DNA of 64,000 bases. It comes from Prevotella scopos JCM 17725. Its GTDB lineage: Bacteria > Bacteroidota > Bacteroidia > Bacteroidales > Bacteroidaceae. Below, one piece after another: positions 54,255 to 63,114 of this stretch. The translations under genes were made by a program, and so were the position numbers. The stretch is taken from NCBI RefSeq assembly GCF_018127785.1, contig NZ_CP072389.1, positions 868,001 through 932,000 on the forward strand, written 5' to 3'. The notes beneath the pieces were generated by a model that saw nothing but the letters and a program-made list of their open reading frames with translations, did not search any database and was not told where the DNA came from. Positions within the stretch are counted from its first letter, which is position 1. Every line of letters begins with the position of its first letter.

Positions 54255-54442
54255 AGATGACCTATCACATTACAATATAGTTTTAGTACAAAATATCTGG
54301 TTGCTACATACAAAGGGAGATAATATATAATAAGAGCGGAGGATTCAAATTATCACTGGACGCCTATCACCCACCACAAGTAACCATTATCCCCTAACAC
54401 TCAACACCGAACTAGGCACTACAACCTAACAAACACAATAAA

Positions 54443-54493
54443 CCCCTCTTGAAAACCATTCTTGCGGAAAATACCCGCTGATTTCAAGAGGGG
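54443..54493 (-). terminator. Terminator of the GldB-like gene
   Basis: CCCCTCTTGAAA (54443-54454) and TTTCAAGAGGGG (54482-54493) form a perfect 12-bp stem with a smaller GCGG/CCGC hairpin in the loop. It lies 36 bp beyond the stop. 54255-54442 shows nothing but short AC-rich repeats. Confidence 0.75.
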
Positions 54494-54529
54494 AGTGTAT
54501 GGTGCTTATAATATCTGAAGCTATAAAAA

Positions 54530-55342
54530 CTAATTCTCAAGAACCTTAAACTTAGAAAAGTCTGCCATACGAAGCAGTTCCTCATACGAGGTCTTAGGAT
54601 TCTTCTTCATATAATTCTCCACAGCTTCCTCATATCGACTATGATAAATGCGCTTTGTCATAACCTGATTGACAATCCATTGTATCTTGCCAATCTGCAA
54701 ATCGCGCTCCAACTGCGGTCGCGATTCAAATTGCTGTAAAGGATAGACACTCACCAAATAAAACGTCAAGCAATCTGGAAGGATATACTCACGTGACATT
54801 TGCTTACGCTGTGTTGGCGTATAGAACTGCGCATACAATGGGAAGTTAGGACCAAGGTACTTGTCAAGTGAGATACCAATTGTACCATTACCTACCACGA
54901 TACTCTGATCCAAAGCCGAAATCTGAGTATAGACTCTTGGGAGGGCAATATCAGGTAACGACTGTTTCAGTCGTGCGAATGCTGTGCTAAACTGATGATC
55001 CAAATCCTCCGTATTGACATACTCAGACTCTACGGCAGCAATAACAGACTGCAAGGTTGTATCTTGATAAAACTTCAAGAACTTTGTATTGATGTCTGGG
55101 TCGGTAATCTCACCTATCTTCACGACATTTTCTATTAGTGTACGCGTTTCAATAGGATACTCCGTGTTCATCTGCTGGAGTGCAGAGAAATCACCCGTCG
55201 TCAGATAACGATATTCTAAGCGGTCATAGCGATCTATCTCTAATAACATAGAATTTTCTTTCATGTCATCAGATGAAAGTCTGAACTGACAACCAACACA
55301 GGTGAACAGAACAACTAACAATATACAATAGAGATATTTCAC
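54530..55342 (-). CDS. GldB-like lipoprotein
   Basis: 270 residues from a GTG start at 55342; the signal MKYLYCILLVVLFTCVGC fits this start exactly. The pattern follows the gliding-motility GldB family: RYDRLEYRYLTTGDFSALQQ, LKFYQDTTLQSVIAAVES, PRVYTQISALDQSIVVGNG, ISLDKYLGPNFPLYAQF and DCLTFYLVSVYPL. GldB-like proteins are also kept in non-gliding Bacteroidota, where the role is unknown. Monocistronic, with a good promoter and terminator. Confidence 0.78.
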   Translation of the reverse strand: MKYLYCILLVVLFTCVGCQFRLSSDDMKENSMLLEIDRYDRLEYRYLTTGDFSALQQMNTEYPIETRTLIENVVKIGEITDPDINTKFLKFYQDTTLQSVIAAVESEYVNTEDLDHQFSTAFARLKQSLPDIALPRVYTQISALDQSIVVGNGTIGISLDKYLGPNFPLYAQFYTPTQRKQMSREYILPDCLTFYLVSVYPLQQFESRPQLERDLQIGKIQWIVNQVMTKRIYHSRYEEAVENYMKKNPKTSYEELLRMADFSKFKVLEN

Positions 55343-55376
55343 AGGTTACTTTTTTACAATATTTGAGTATTGAGTG

Positions 55377-55407
55377 CAAATTTACTAAAATATATTTTAA
55401 AACACAA
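55377..55407 (-). promoter_or_regulatory. Promoter of the GldB-like gene
   Basis: Minus strand: TTG (55405-55407), 20-nt spacer, TAAATTTG (55377-55384), 34 bp before the GTG start. Confidence 0.65.
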
Positions 55408-55453
55408 GCAATCTGCTAAAAATATTAAAACAAACTGCAATTATGTTGAATTT

Positions 55454-56491
55454 TCATTCAGGCAGATCACTAAAAACCTTACGTCCTTTCACATAATACT
55501 GCCATAAGAGAGCATACCGCTTACGACCATCGCATGTACAGAACGGAAGTTTTTCTCGCCTTTCAATCCTCTCATCAGGACGATTAGGTAAGCGCTCAAA
55601 CTCGTGTCGCCACTTCTTAAACGCATGCCGTGCCGCAAATATTGCCTTGAACTCGCCCCAATTTCGATTCAATATCAGCGTTTGGAATGCAGCTAAGTAG
55701 TCTAAGAACCACCTTACACGCATCACGTGCTTGAGATCTTCTTCAGGTAAGTTCTTCCATAACATCGTCAGGTTATTACGGAAGTTCAGGAAGGTTTTGC
55801 GTGGGTTTGACTTCGGTAATGTGCCCCCTCCAACATGATAGACATAACTTTCGGGGAAACAGAAGATGCGTTTACCCATCTGATGCAGTCGCCAACAGAG
55901 GTCAATTTCTTCATTATGCGCAAAGAACCGCCCATCCAATCCACCTGCAGCCCAATAATCCGTAGCTCGTATCATCAGGCAAGCCCCCGTTGCCCAAAGA
56001 ACCTCCTCTGCATCATCATACTGTCCATTGTCCTCTTCTATCGTGTCAAAGATGCGCCCACGACAGAAGGGATAACCATAACGGTCAATGAAACCTCCTG
56101 ATGCACCAGCATACTCGAAGGCATCAAGATTGGCTACTGAGAGTAACTTTGGCTGACAGGCAGCTATCTCTTCGTGGGCATCCATCTCCTCAATGAGAGG
56201 CGTAAGCCAGTGGTGCGTCACCTCAACATCGCTATTCAGCAATACATAATATTCGCTATCCACCTGCTTGAGAGCACGATTATAACCTTCTGCGAAGCCA
56301 TAGTTCTCTGTCAGTTCTATCACACGGATATTTGGATAAGAAGCTTTCAACCATGCGACAGAGTCATCTGTTGAAGCATTATCGGCTATGATAATATCTG
56401 CCTCTTCACGCGAGAAGGTCAGCACAGAAGGAAGATATTGCTCCATCATGCGTCGCCCATTCCAATTCAAAATAACAACTGCTACCTTCAT
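55454..56491 (-). CDS. Family 2 glycosyltransferase
   Basis: 345 residues, GT-A fold. The N-terminus is VAVVILNWNGRRMM, then IIADNASTDDSVAWL (UDP-sugar-binding region), GYNRALKQVDSEYYVLLNSD (DxD-like Asp) and ATGACLMIRATDYWAAGGLD, with FAHNEEIDLCWRLHQMGKRI near the acceptor site. Of the rhamnosyltransferase-like type that builds cell-surface glycans; donor and acceptor unknown. It overlaps the mtaB stop by 4 bp (ATGA), so it is translationally coupled to a tRNA-modification gene, a pairing kept in Bacteroidota genomes as I recall. Confidence 0.92.
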   Translation of the reverse strand: MKVAVVILNWNGRRMMEQYLPSVLTFSREEADIIIADNASTDDSVAWLKASYPNIRVIELTENYGFAEGYNRALKQVDSEYYVLLNSDVEVTHHWLTPLIEEMDAHEEIAACQPKLLSVANLDAFEYAGASGGFIDRYGYPFCRGRIFDTIEEDNGQYDDAEEVLWATGACLMIRATDYWAAGGLDGRFFAHNEEIDLCWRLHQMGKRIFCFPESYVYHVGGGTLPKSNPRKTFLNFRNNLTMLWKNLPEEDLKHVMRVRWFLDYLAAFQTLILNRNWGEFKAIFAARHAFKKWRHEFERLPNRPDERIERREKLPFCTCDGRKRYALLWQYYVKGRKVFSDLPE

Positions 56492-57837
56492 AAGAGTTCT
56501 GCTTTTAATGAACTTTGGTCGAAATTAAATTCTCCCAAACGCACTCGGAGTATTTGGTTATCGTATTCTTCCTTCGCTTGATTAGGCGATAGTTCCACTC
56601 GAATATAATTATCCGTAAAGCCATGCATCGCCTTACCACGTGCCGCCTTCTCAAAGAGTACGTTTGCCTCCTGACCAATATGCGCTGCATAAAAAGCACG
56701 TGTCTTCTCATCCGATAGCTTCAAGAGCTTATGCGCACGATGTTTCTTCTCACGCTCATCTACCACGTAAGGGATTGACAAGGCCGCTGTCCCTGGTCGT
56801 TCTGAGTAAGGGAAAACATGGAGCTGTGTGACTGGCAGGGAATCAAGGAAGTTATAACAATCCTCAAAATACTCTGGTCGTTCACCACGAGAACCTACCA
56901 TCACATCAACTCCGATAAAGGCATCAGGCATCTTCTCCTTAATCAATTTTATCTTATGTGCAAAGAGTGCCGTATCGTAACGACGATGCATCAGTTCCAA
57001 CACCTCGTCAGACCCACTCTGAAGTGGGATATGGAAATGTGGCATAAATGCTCGTGACTCTGCACAATAAGTTATCAACTCATCATCGATCAAGTCGGGT
57101 TCCAGCGAACTAATACGGAAACGCTGTATTCCCTCTACCTTATCTAATGCCTTAACGAGGTCTAAGAAGCTTTCACCCGTTGTCTTACCAAAGTCACCAA
57201 TGTTAACTCCCGTAAGTACTATTTCCTTTCCGCCCTCACCAGCTACCTCTTCCGCCTGTGCAACAAGCGACTCAATCGTTGGGTTACGTGAGAAACCACG
57301 TGCGTAAGGTATGGTACAATAAGTACAGAAGTAATTGCAACCATCTTGTACCTTTAAGAAGTAGCGTGTACGGTTACCACGCGAACAACTTGCCTGAAAA
57401 CTCTTAATATCCTTTGTACGTACAGAGTGGTATTCGCCCTCTGACTCTTTTTCCTTTGTTGTATCAACCTTATTCCATGCATCACTAAGATATTGGACAA
57501 GGTCGGCTTTCTCATTACTACCTAATACCAGATCGACACCTTCAATCTTAGCCACTGTTGCACTCTCAAGCTGTGCATAACAACCGGTGACAATAACAAA
57601 AGCACCAGGGTTGTTGCGTACCATACGACGGATAATCTGACGACACTTATGGTCAGCAACTTCTGTAACTGAACAGGTATTGATCAGACAAATGTCTGCT
57701 TGCTCAGATTTCTTCGCCTCACGTACGCCCATATTATATAATGTACGCGCGAAGGTACTTGTCTCTGAGAAATTGAGCTTACAACCCAACGTATAAAACT
57801 TGGCTGTCTTGCCTTGAAATGCTGCTGTATCTATCAT
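56488..57837 (-). CDS. mtaB: tRNA t6A37 methylthiotransferase
   Basis: Adds a methylthio group to t6A at position 37 of ANN-decoding tRNAs. 449 residues. The N-terminal UPF0004 domain carries cluster Cys in YTLGCKLNFSE (Cys19), NTCSVTEVADHKCRQ and VTGCYAQ. The radical SAM motif is CNYFCTYCTIPYARG (about 160). C-terminal TRAM-like segment. The longer frame (to 57876) is rejected because a promoter -7 box lies at 57846-57853; ATG at 57837 follows it by 8 bp. That implies a leaderless or near-leaderless transcript. Confidence 0.94.
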   Translation of the reverse strand: MIDTAAFQGKTAKFYTLGCKLNFSETSTFARTLYNMGVREAKKSEQADICLINTCSVTEVADHKCRQIIRRMVRNNPGAFVIVTGCYAQLESATVAKIEGVDLVLGSNEKADLVQYLSDAWNKVDTTKEKESEGEYHSVRTKDIKSFQASCSRGNRTRYFLKVQDGCNYFCTYCTIPYARGFSRNPTIESLVAQAEEVAGEGGKEIVLTGVNIGDFGKTTGESFLDLVKALDKVEGIQRFRISSLEPDLIDDELITYCAESRAFMPHFHIPLQSGSDEVLELMHRRYDTALFAHKIKLIKEKMPDAFIGVDVMVGSRGERPEYFEDCYNFLDSLPVTQLHVFPYSERPGTAALSIPYVVDEREKKHRAHKLLKLSDEKTRAFYAAHIGQEANVLFEKAARGKAMHGFTDNYIRVELSPNQAKEEYDNQILRVRLGEFNFDQSSLKAELL

Positions 57838-57845
57838 ATAACTTG

Positions 57846-57877
57846 CAAAGTTACAGTAAAATGAACACAATACCAAA
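57846..57877 (-). promoter_or_regulatory. Promoter of mtaB-glycosyltransferase operon
   Basis: Minus strand: TTTG (57874-57877), 20-nt spacer, TAACTTTG (57846-57853). The predicted transcription start is within a few bases of the ATG at 57837. Confidence 0.65.
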
Positions 57878-58100
57878 GAATTAGTCTCGTTTACACACTA
57901 TAAAAGTGTGAGTATAGCAAAGAAAAGAACGAAACTAAGTTATAAAACAAGACTTAAGAAACTTAAAAAAGTAAGTGATTTAAGATTGTGTAGGCACACA
58001 CAAATTTGTTTAACATTTATTTAACGTTTACATATCACTGGTTATCAATGCGTTACGATTTTGTTACAAAAAAGGCTCAAAAAAAGTTCTAAAAATATTA

Positions 58101-58129
58101 TTGCCGAATAAAAAAAATACTTACCTTTG
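58101..58129 (+). promoter_or_regulatory. Promoter of the small lipoprotein gene
   Basis: TTG (58101-58103), 18-nt spacer, TACCTTTG (58122-58129); leader about 45 nt. Apart from this and the divergent mtaB promoter, 57878-58180 is AT-rich with no gene. Confidence 0.55.
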
Positions 58130-58180
58130 CATCGTTTTAACAAACAAATGATTGTTTTACAGATTTAAAAAGCAAAGAAA

Positions 58181-58381
58181 ATGAAGAAATTAGTTTTAAT
58201 GTTCGTAGCTATCGCAGCTATCTCTTTCGCATCTTGTGGTAACAACTCTAAGCCAGCTGCTAACGCTGACTCTACAGCTGACTCTGCTGTTGATTCAACT
58301 GCTGACTCTGCTGTTGTTGATAGCGCTAACGCTGATTCAGCTGCTGCTCAGACAGCTACTCCAGACTCTGTTAAAAAGTAA
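58181..58381 (+). CDS. Small low-complexity lipoprotein
   Basis: 66 residues. Lipobox FASC (Cys19), then a mature part made almost only of Ala, Asp, Ser, Thr and Val in imperfect units (ADSTADSAVDS, VDSANADSAA), ending in DSVKK. The codon-level repeat is GCTGACTCT. Promoter and terminator flank it, so it is a genuine independent gene. No known domain; it is probably an acidic, disordered envelope lipoprotein. Unit number may vary between strains. Confidence 0.82.
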   Translation: MKKLVLMFVAIAAISFASCGNNSKPAANADSTADSAVDSTADSAVVDSANADSAAAQTATPDSVKK

Positions 58382-58413
58382 TCAGAGCACGAACAGAAAA
58401 AGAGAGAAATTGG

Positions 58414-58440
58414 CCGCAGGACATCATGTCTTGCGGTTTT
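58414..58440 (+). terminator. Terminator of the small lipoprotein gene
   Basis: CCGCAGGACAT pairs with ATGTCTTGCGG, followed by TTTT; 33 bp after the stop. Confidence 0.8.
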
Positions 58441-58578
58441 CTCGTTTATAGAAGTAAGGTAATTCAGGACAATGGTTACCCTATAGCATACTGACTATCA
58501 AAGGATTGCTGTGGAATGAAAGAAAAGCAGCAAGCTTTGTGCAGCAAAAAAAAGATAAGTGGCGTCTCTAAAATCGTC

Positions 58579-59091
58579 CTATTCATTTACAATAATTCCT
58601 TTATCCAAGTTTATTGTAAGCCTCTTACGCTCCTTCCCAAGGTCTTTCAGAAACCTGAAATTCACCCTATAGTCTTCACGAGTAATCCCTGCAACGCCCT
58701 TTTGATAGATGACTCTATAATCTGAAAATAAAGCAACATCCGCCATTAAAACACCCTCTTTCTTATAACCTAAGTATTGCTGAAAATAGCAGTCAAAGGG
58801 AAGAAACTCATCTTGATGCCCATGAATATACTTCCTTACGACACTCTTAGCGAGTTCAAACTCTTTATCATTCAGTTGCTTTGGAACCTCTGTTCTTATC
58901 TTGCCAAATAACGGGTCTCCATTATCCATTACCGCTTTCTCGGAAATAACATTGTATATCTTTTGTCCCGTCTCATCCTTTGGGTAGACATACACAGTAT
59001 CATATGGAGAATGAACGGTTGTTACTTTTCGCGTCTTTGTTGTGCAACAGAATAGAAGGAGACAAGAAAAGATAAGTAGTATAGTCTTCAT
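58579..59091 (-). CDS. Lipoprotein of unknown function
   Basis: 170 residues with a short lipoprotein signal (ILLIFSCLLLFCC). The mature part is mixed alpha/beta with no recognised domain (VYPKDETGQKIYNVI, ELAKSVVRKYIHGHQDEFLP, YRVNFRFLKDLGKERKRLTI). It lies 9 bp after the 182-residue lipoprotein gene, so the pair probably acts together in the envelope. Confidence 0.75.
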   Translation of the reverse strand: MKTILLIFSCLLLFCCTTKTRKVTTVHSPYDTVYVYPKDETGQKIYNVISEKAVMDNGDPLFGKIRTEVPKQLNDKEFELAKSVVRKYIHGHQDEFLPFDCYFQQYLGYKKEGVLMADVALFSDYRVIYQKGVAGITREDYRVNFRFLKDLGKERKRLTINLDKGIIVNE

Positions 59092-59100
59092 ACGCTTCGA

Positions 59101-59649
59101 TTAATTGTTTTTCAACGGAATATCCCCTACAAAAATCCATACAGATTGACTCCTTCCGTTCTCACTTTTTATTAAAGGTGAGAAGATACTATCACCATTT
59201 TCTCGTGCAATGGGGTACCGCTTATTCATAAACCAAACGGCATCCTTCGTGCGATAAAGCTTCATCTTGATATAAGGTTTATCTGAAACATAATAGCCAC
59301 CATATTCTTTCAAATCCTCATTATTGGGGAAGTCTTGCACCAAGATACCCTCTGTCAGTCCCTCACCTGTTATGGTATGAGAGAGGACACCATCGGTATA
59401 TACCCATCCATGTAACAGCGTAAAGAACTTATTTCCGATACCTATTGGAGCCGTATTGAAGTCGTAATCTTCGCATTCCATGATGACAATGTCGTCCTTG
59501 AACTCCTTTAGATATTCCCTCTGGTCAGGAAAATGACCTACTGCGACTCCCGAATCCTTCTGCCCATCAGCCGTCTTTGTCTTGCAGGCAGTCAGCAGAA
59601 AGGAGAGAAAGAGCAGTGTTAGAACTGTTTGATATCGTTTCATATGCAT
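59101..59649 (-). CDS. Lipoprotein of unknown function, first of a pair
   Basis: 182 residues; the third codon (ATG at 59643) is an equally good start. Lipobox LTAC, then a Lys/Thr linker. The mature part (DDIVIMECEDYDFNTAPIGI, LVQDFPNNEDLKEYGGYYVS, YIKMKLYRTKDAVWFMNKRY) matches no family I know. A promoter with good spacing lies about 50 bp upstream. Confidence 0.75.
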   Translation of the reverse strand: MHMKRYQTVLTLLFLSFLLTACKTKTADGQKDSGVAVGHFPDQREYLKEFKDDIVIMECEDYDFNTAPIGIGNKFFTLLHGWVYTDGVLSHTITGEGLTEGILVQDFPNNEDLKEYGGYYVSDKPYIKMKLYRTKDAVWFMNKRYPIARENGDSIFSPLIKSENGRSQSVWIFVGDIPLKNN

Positions 59650-59697
59650 CGTTGTTGTTCGTTTGTAGTGTTCGAAAATAGGTGCTGTTAGCTACGC

Positions 59698-59727
59698 CAA
59701 AGATAATAAAAGTTTTGCATACGACAA
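59698..59727 (-). promoter_or_regulatory. Promoter of the lipoprotein pair
   Basis: Minus strand: TTG (59725-59727), 19-nt spacer, TATCTTTG (59698-59705). Confidence 0.6.
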
Positions 59728-59755
59728 TGTAATTCTACTGATTTTCAGCCATAAA

Positions 59756-59789
59756 ACAAAAATCCTCTTCATCCGAAAGAATGAAGAGG
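59756..59789 (-). terminator. Terminator of the SemiSWEET gene
   Basis: CCTCTTCAT and ATGAAGAGG form a 9-bp stem. On the minus strand it is followed by ATTTTTG. 25 bp past the stop. Confidence 0.8.
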
Positions 59790-59814
59790 ACGCACATTTT
59801 ATATTGTTTTGAAC

Positions 59815-60075
59815 TTACAATGCAGTGAAAGCAGCTACAAAACCAAAGATGATACCCGGTGTGTTAGCAATCGCCAATGGCCAGTCACGCTTCTCTTTGA
59901 ACAATCCGTAAGCAACCCACAAGGTACAGTTAACACCTGCCATAAATGGCTGAATGAAGGTTCCCTTCTGCCCTGCTAAGTTGTTTTCTATCTGTGGAAA
60001 ATAGAAAACATACATTAACACTGATGTTACCATACCAATCCAACCCATAGAGGTGAAGAACTTTTCTTTTGTCAT
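59815..60075 (-). CDS. SemiSWEET sugar transporter
   Basis: 86 residues with three membrane helices, the full size of a bacterial SemiSWEET, which works as a dimer to move small sugars across the inner membrane. The PQ motif is in VLMYVFYFPQIENNL; later helices have MAGVNCTLWVAYGLF and LAIANTPGIIFGFVAA (the Asn residues of the sugar pocket). Own promoter and terminator. Substrate unknown. Confidence 0.88.
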   Translation of the reverse strand: MTKEKFFTSMGWIGMVTSVLMYVFYFPQIENNLAGQKGTFIQPFMAGVNCTLWVAYGLFKEKRDWPLAIANTPGIIFGFVAAFTAL

Positions 60076-60162
60076 ATTATTCTGATTTTATTTGTTTATG
60101 AATACAAGAAGGATTTAGTTTATATCTTTTATTTACCTATCTAACATTTCATTCTAACGCTA

Positions 60163-60195
60163 CAAAGATACAAATTATTTCTTTTTTAAAACAAA
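60163..60195 (-). promoter_or_regulatory. Promoter of the SemiSWEET gene
   Basis: Minus strand: TTTG (60192-60195), 21-nt spacer, TATCTTTG (60163-60170). Leader about 80 nt. Confidence 0.6.
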
Positions 60196-60265
60196 TGATA
60201 GACAAAACATATCGTTTCATCTGTTACTTTCTTATTTTATATCAGTTATTTGATATAGCTGAATC

Positions 60266-62956
60266 CTAATTAAAATACTTTTGAATACTATCCATTAGGG
60301 GTGTCAATTCACGATTGAAAACCCTTCCATGGCGGTCGACCATCTGCAGGGCATAGGCGATGAACAGCCTACGCTTAGCACGCGACATGGCAACATAGAA
60401 CTTACGAGCGTCTTCCTCGTCCTGCTGTTTCGTCTTGTTATAGGCGTTCGGGTAGCGTCCATCGGCTGCATCAAAGATGATAACATTATCAAACTCCAGT
60501 CCCTTTGCCTTATGAACAGTCGTCACATAGATACGCTCAAGAATACTCTTACTATTGCAGAAGTCGGCTTCTTTCAGCGTATTAATATCCATTACGTACT
60601 GCGAGAGCTGTGGTGCAAGGGCATTAGCAACCGTTTCGTCTATCAGCATATCTATGCGGAGGTAACGGAGGATATAGTCTAATCGGGGGATGTCATTGAT
60701 TAAGCCATCTGAACGAAAGGCATTATAAGCAGTAGAGAGTTCGTTTACAAGGGCTGGTTCATGGTTGGTTGATAGCTGATAAAGTCGGTTGACAGCCTCT
60801 CGATAGCATTCGCCATAATTGCTACGGAGCACATTAGCAAAGGGTTTCACCTTCGGATGGTGGATGAAAGCCTCTTGTTGTGCTTGCTTCTCACGTGCTT
60901 TCTCAGCACAGAGGTGTGCAAGACTGACCGTAGCCCTCACATCATCAATTGCCTGATGACTATTAACACCTGTCAGTTGGAAGGTTTCAAGCAGGCTTTC
61001 CAACTTATAAGAATGAAGGCTCGGAGCCAAAAGTCTTATCAGTTTGAGCGAATCAAAGCAACGATTCTCGTGTGCCTGCATCGTGTCATTGCAGTAGCGT
61101 TGCAGATTGTTGTCCAATATGTTGTAATCATAGTTAGCATTATGACCGAGAATAGGACTGGTCCCAACGTAAGCAAGGAAACGTCGTAAGGCATCAGAGG
61201 GAGAGAGTAATTCGCCAAAAGACATCTTCTCATGATAGATAGCATACATCGGATTCTCCTTATCTCCGAGCATTGGTAGAATCGGTTTATCGGTCTCTAT
61301 GTAGAGGTCGAGCGGTTCGCCAACCACTTCCTCACCCTTGATTCGGATGGCAGCAATCTCTATAATGTCGTCATTGAACACGTCTAAGCCAGTTGTTTCG
61401 GTATCGAAAACAACGATTTCTTCCTCGTTGTAGGCACGAAGAAACTCAGCTGTATAACAGCTTTCGGGGTAAAGAAGGAAGTCGGATGGCGATAGTGCCA
61501 ACTGCTTTAGCTTCCAATTAAATCGGCGAGCAAGGGCATGAGAAGGGAAGGCACGCACCCCTTTCATGATACGTGTCCACGCTATAGAATTATGTTCATT
61601 GGAGAGTACACTCAAATGTGCCAACAATAGCTTGACATCTGGTGTATCGAAGAGGTCGCGACCAGACACCTTAAAGTGGGTCAGCCCTGCTTCCGTCATA
61701 GCTTCACTGATACGGTCAGCATCCGAATTAGCACTAACGATAACGGCTGTACGCTCTTCCTTATTTTGCTCATAAAGGCGGAGAGCCTCAGTGGCAATAT
61801 CCTTATGTTCAGCTTCAATCGTACTACTATGTATGATTCTCAAGTCTCCCGACGTAGCCTTAGTGTCATTATCGGAAAGAGGGAGTAGTTCGCGGTCTAT
61901 CTTCAGTTGCTTTTCTGCATAGTCATTAAAGACGTCAAGTAGATATTTTGGTGAACGGTGGTTACGCTGCAGATGATGTATATTACCCTTACAGCGCATC
62001 TTCAAGAGGGTCAGTGTCTCCACTTTCGCCCCCATAAAAGAGAAGATAGCCTGCTGTTCATCGCCTAAGTACATCACCATCGGGTTGTCTTCTGCTGTCA
62101 GTAAGTCGATGATAGCAAGCTGCATACTGTTAAGATCCTGCACTTCATCGACCTGTATCCATGGATAACGCTTGCAAGTGGGGTCAGAATGATAGATATC
62201 GTATGTATAGAGGAGCAAGTCTTCAAAGTCAAAGAGGTGATTCTCCTCCTTGTATCGGGCATAACAATTAGCGTAATACATCTTCCAGAGCAGTACACGA
62301 ATCCTATCCGCCGTCTTTGCATCAAGCCTGGGTGCATTCGCTTCGTCCATATATTCCTGTGCATGATGATAGATATTCACTACCGCCTGTTCGTCATATT
62401 CAATCTTTTGTGAGGCACAGATATGCTTTACAGCTTCTCTATCGTCATCTGTAAAACTCTCTGGATGAAGGTAATACTTCCATGAATGGCGGTGTTCCAT
62501 CTGATAGATGAAATGCTGAAAGAAGATAATCGTCTGATAACCTTTGTATCGGTTGAAGTCTCTTGTCACTCCCTCTTCATCTTCATTACGATAATCAGCG
62601 ATAATACTCACCGCCTCTTCGTCGTCAATAATAGCAGAATCAGCTGGAATCCTACCCTGCTCAAAAAGGAACTTAGAGCAAAAACGATGCACGTTACCTA
62701 CCATCAGTTCCGAGAAATCACCTCCCACTACCTTTTGAATACGGTTGGTCATCTCCCTTGCAGCACGGTTGGTGAACGTAAGACAAAGCATATCCTCATA
62801 CTTCACACCCCTTTCTCGTGCGTATCTTATCCTCTCTGCGAGGATATGTGTCTTACCACATCCTGGCGATGCGAGCACAAGATGATGTCCCTGACTGGCT
62901 TCAACAACAGGAATCTGATATTTATCTAAACTTGATGTGTAACTTTTTTCTTCCAT
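60266..62956 (-). CDS. UvrD/PcrA-type helicase with embedded DEDDh exonuclease
   Basis: Superfamily 1A DNA helicase, 896 residues. Helicase motifs: Walker A ASPGCGKTH (30-37), LTFTNRAAREM, DEVQDLNSMQ (II), GDEQQAIFSFMGA (III), LQRNHRSP (IV), TTVHKAKGLEFDNVI (V) and YVAMSRAKRRLFIAY (VI). Between motifs IV and V, about residues 513-680, lies a DnaQ-like 3'-5' exonuclease: FDTETTGLDVF (ExoI), LGHNANYDYNIL (ExoII) and HQAIDDVRAT (ExoIII). All DEDDh residues are present. A helicase able to unwind and trim DNA ends is implied; the exact repair role is unknown. A weak -7 box (TACTTTTG) lies at 62992-62999. Confidence 0.92.
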   Translation of the reverse strand: MEEKSYTSSLDKYQIPVVEASQGHHLVLASPGCGKTHILAERIRYARERGVKYEDMLCLTFTNRAAREMTNRIQKVVGGDFSELMVGNVHRFCSKFLFEQGRIPADSAIIDDEEAVSIIADYRNEDEEGVTRDFNRYKGYQTIIFFQHFIYQMEHRHSWKYYLHPESFTDDDREAVKHICASQKIEYDEQAVVNIYHHAQEYMDEANAPRLDAKTADRIRVLLWKMYYANCYARYKEENHLFDFEDLLLYTYDIYHSDPTCKRYPWIQVDEVQDLNSMQLAIIDLLTAEDNPMVMYLGDEQQAIFSFMGAKVETLTLLKMRCKGNIHHLQRNHRSPKYLLDVFNDYAEKQLKIDRELLPLSDNDTKATSGDLRIIHSSTIEAEHKDIATEALRLYEQNKEERTAVIVSANSDADRISEAMTEAGLTHFKVSGRDLFDTPDVKLLLAHLSVLSNEHNSIAWTRIMKGVRAFPSHALARRFNWKLKQLALSPSDFLLYPESCYTAEFLRAYNEEEIVVFDTETTGLDVFNDDIIEIAAIRIKGEEVVGEPLDLYIETDKPILPMLGDKENPMYAIYHEKMSFGELLSPSDALRRFLAYVGTSPILGHNANYDYNILDNNLQRYCNDTMQAHENRCFDSLKLIRLLAPSLHSYKLESLLETFQLTGVNSHQAIDDVRATVSLAHLCAEKAREKQAQQEAFIHHPKVKPFANVLRSNYGECYREAVNRLYQLSTNHEPALVNELSTAYNAFRSDGLINDIPRLDYILRYLRIDMLIDETVANALAPQLSQYVMDINTLKEADFCNSKSILERIYVTTVHKAKGLEFDNVIIFDAADGRYPNAYNKTKQQDEEDARKFYVAMSRAKRRLFIAYALQMVDRHGRVFNRELTPLMDSIQKYFN

Positions 62957-63054
62957 AGAAAGTATTTTTATAGCAGTAGATGCTCCTTCTGCAAAAGTAA
63001 GAAAAAGATTGGAAATAACTCGTTATCAAGTTAAAAGAATAAAAAATAAAGTTG

Positions 63055-63062
63055 TAACTTTG
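63055..63062 (+). promoter_or_regulatory. -7 box of the DUF6155-like gene
   Basis: TAACTTTG, 52 bp before the ATG; no clear TTG upstream. Divergent from the helicase gene. Confidence 0.4.
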
Positions 63063-63114
63063 TGCATAACAACTTTATATTACTAACAAACACTAATGTG
63101 GAGAGGACTCTGAT

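Noticed and set aside
58236..58451. Second frame across the small lipoprotein gene (Leu/Thr/Gln-rich)
   Set aside because: Frame-shifted reading of the GCTGACTCT repeats; no signal or start context.
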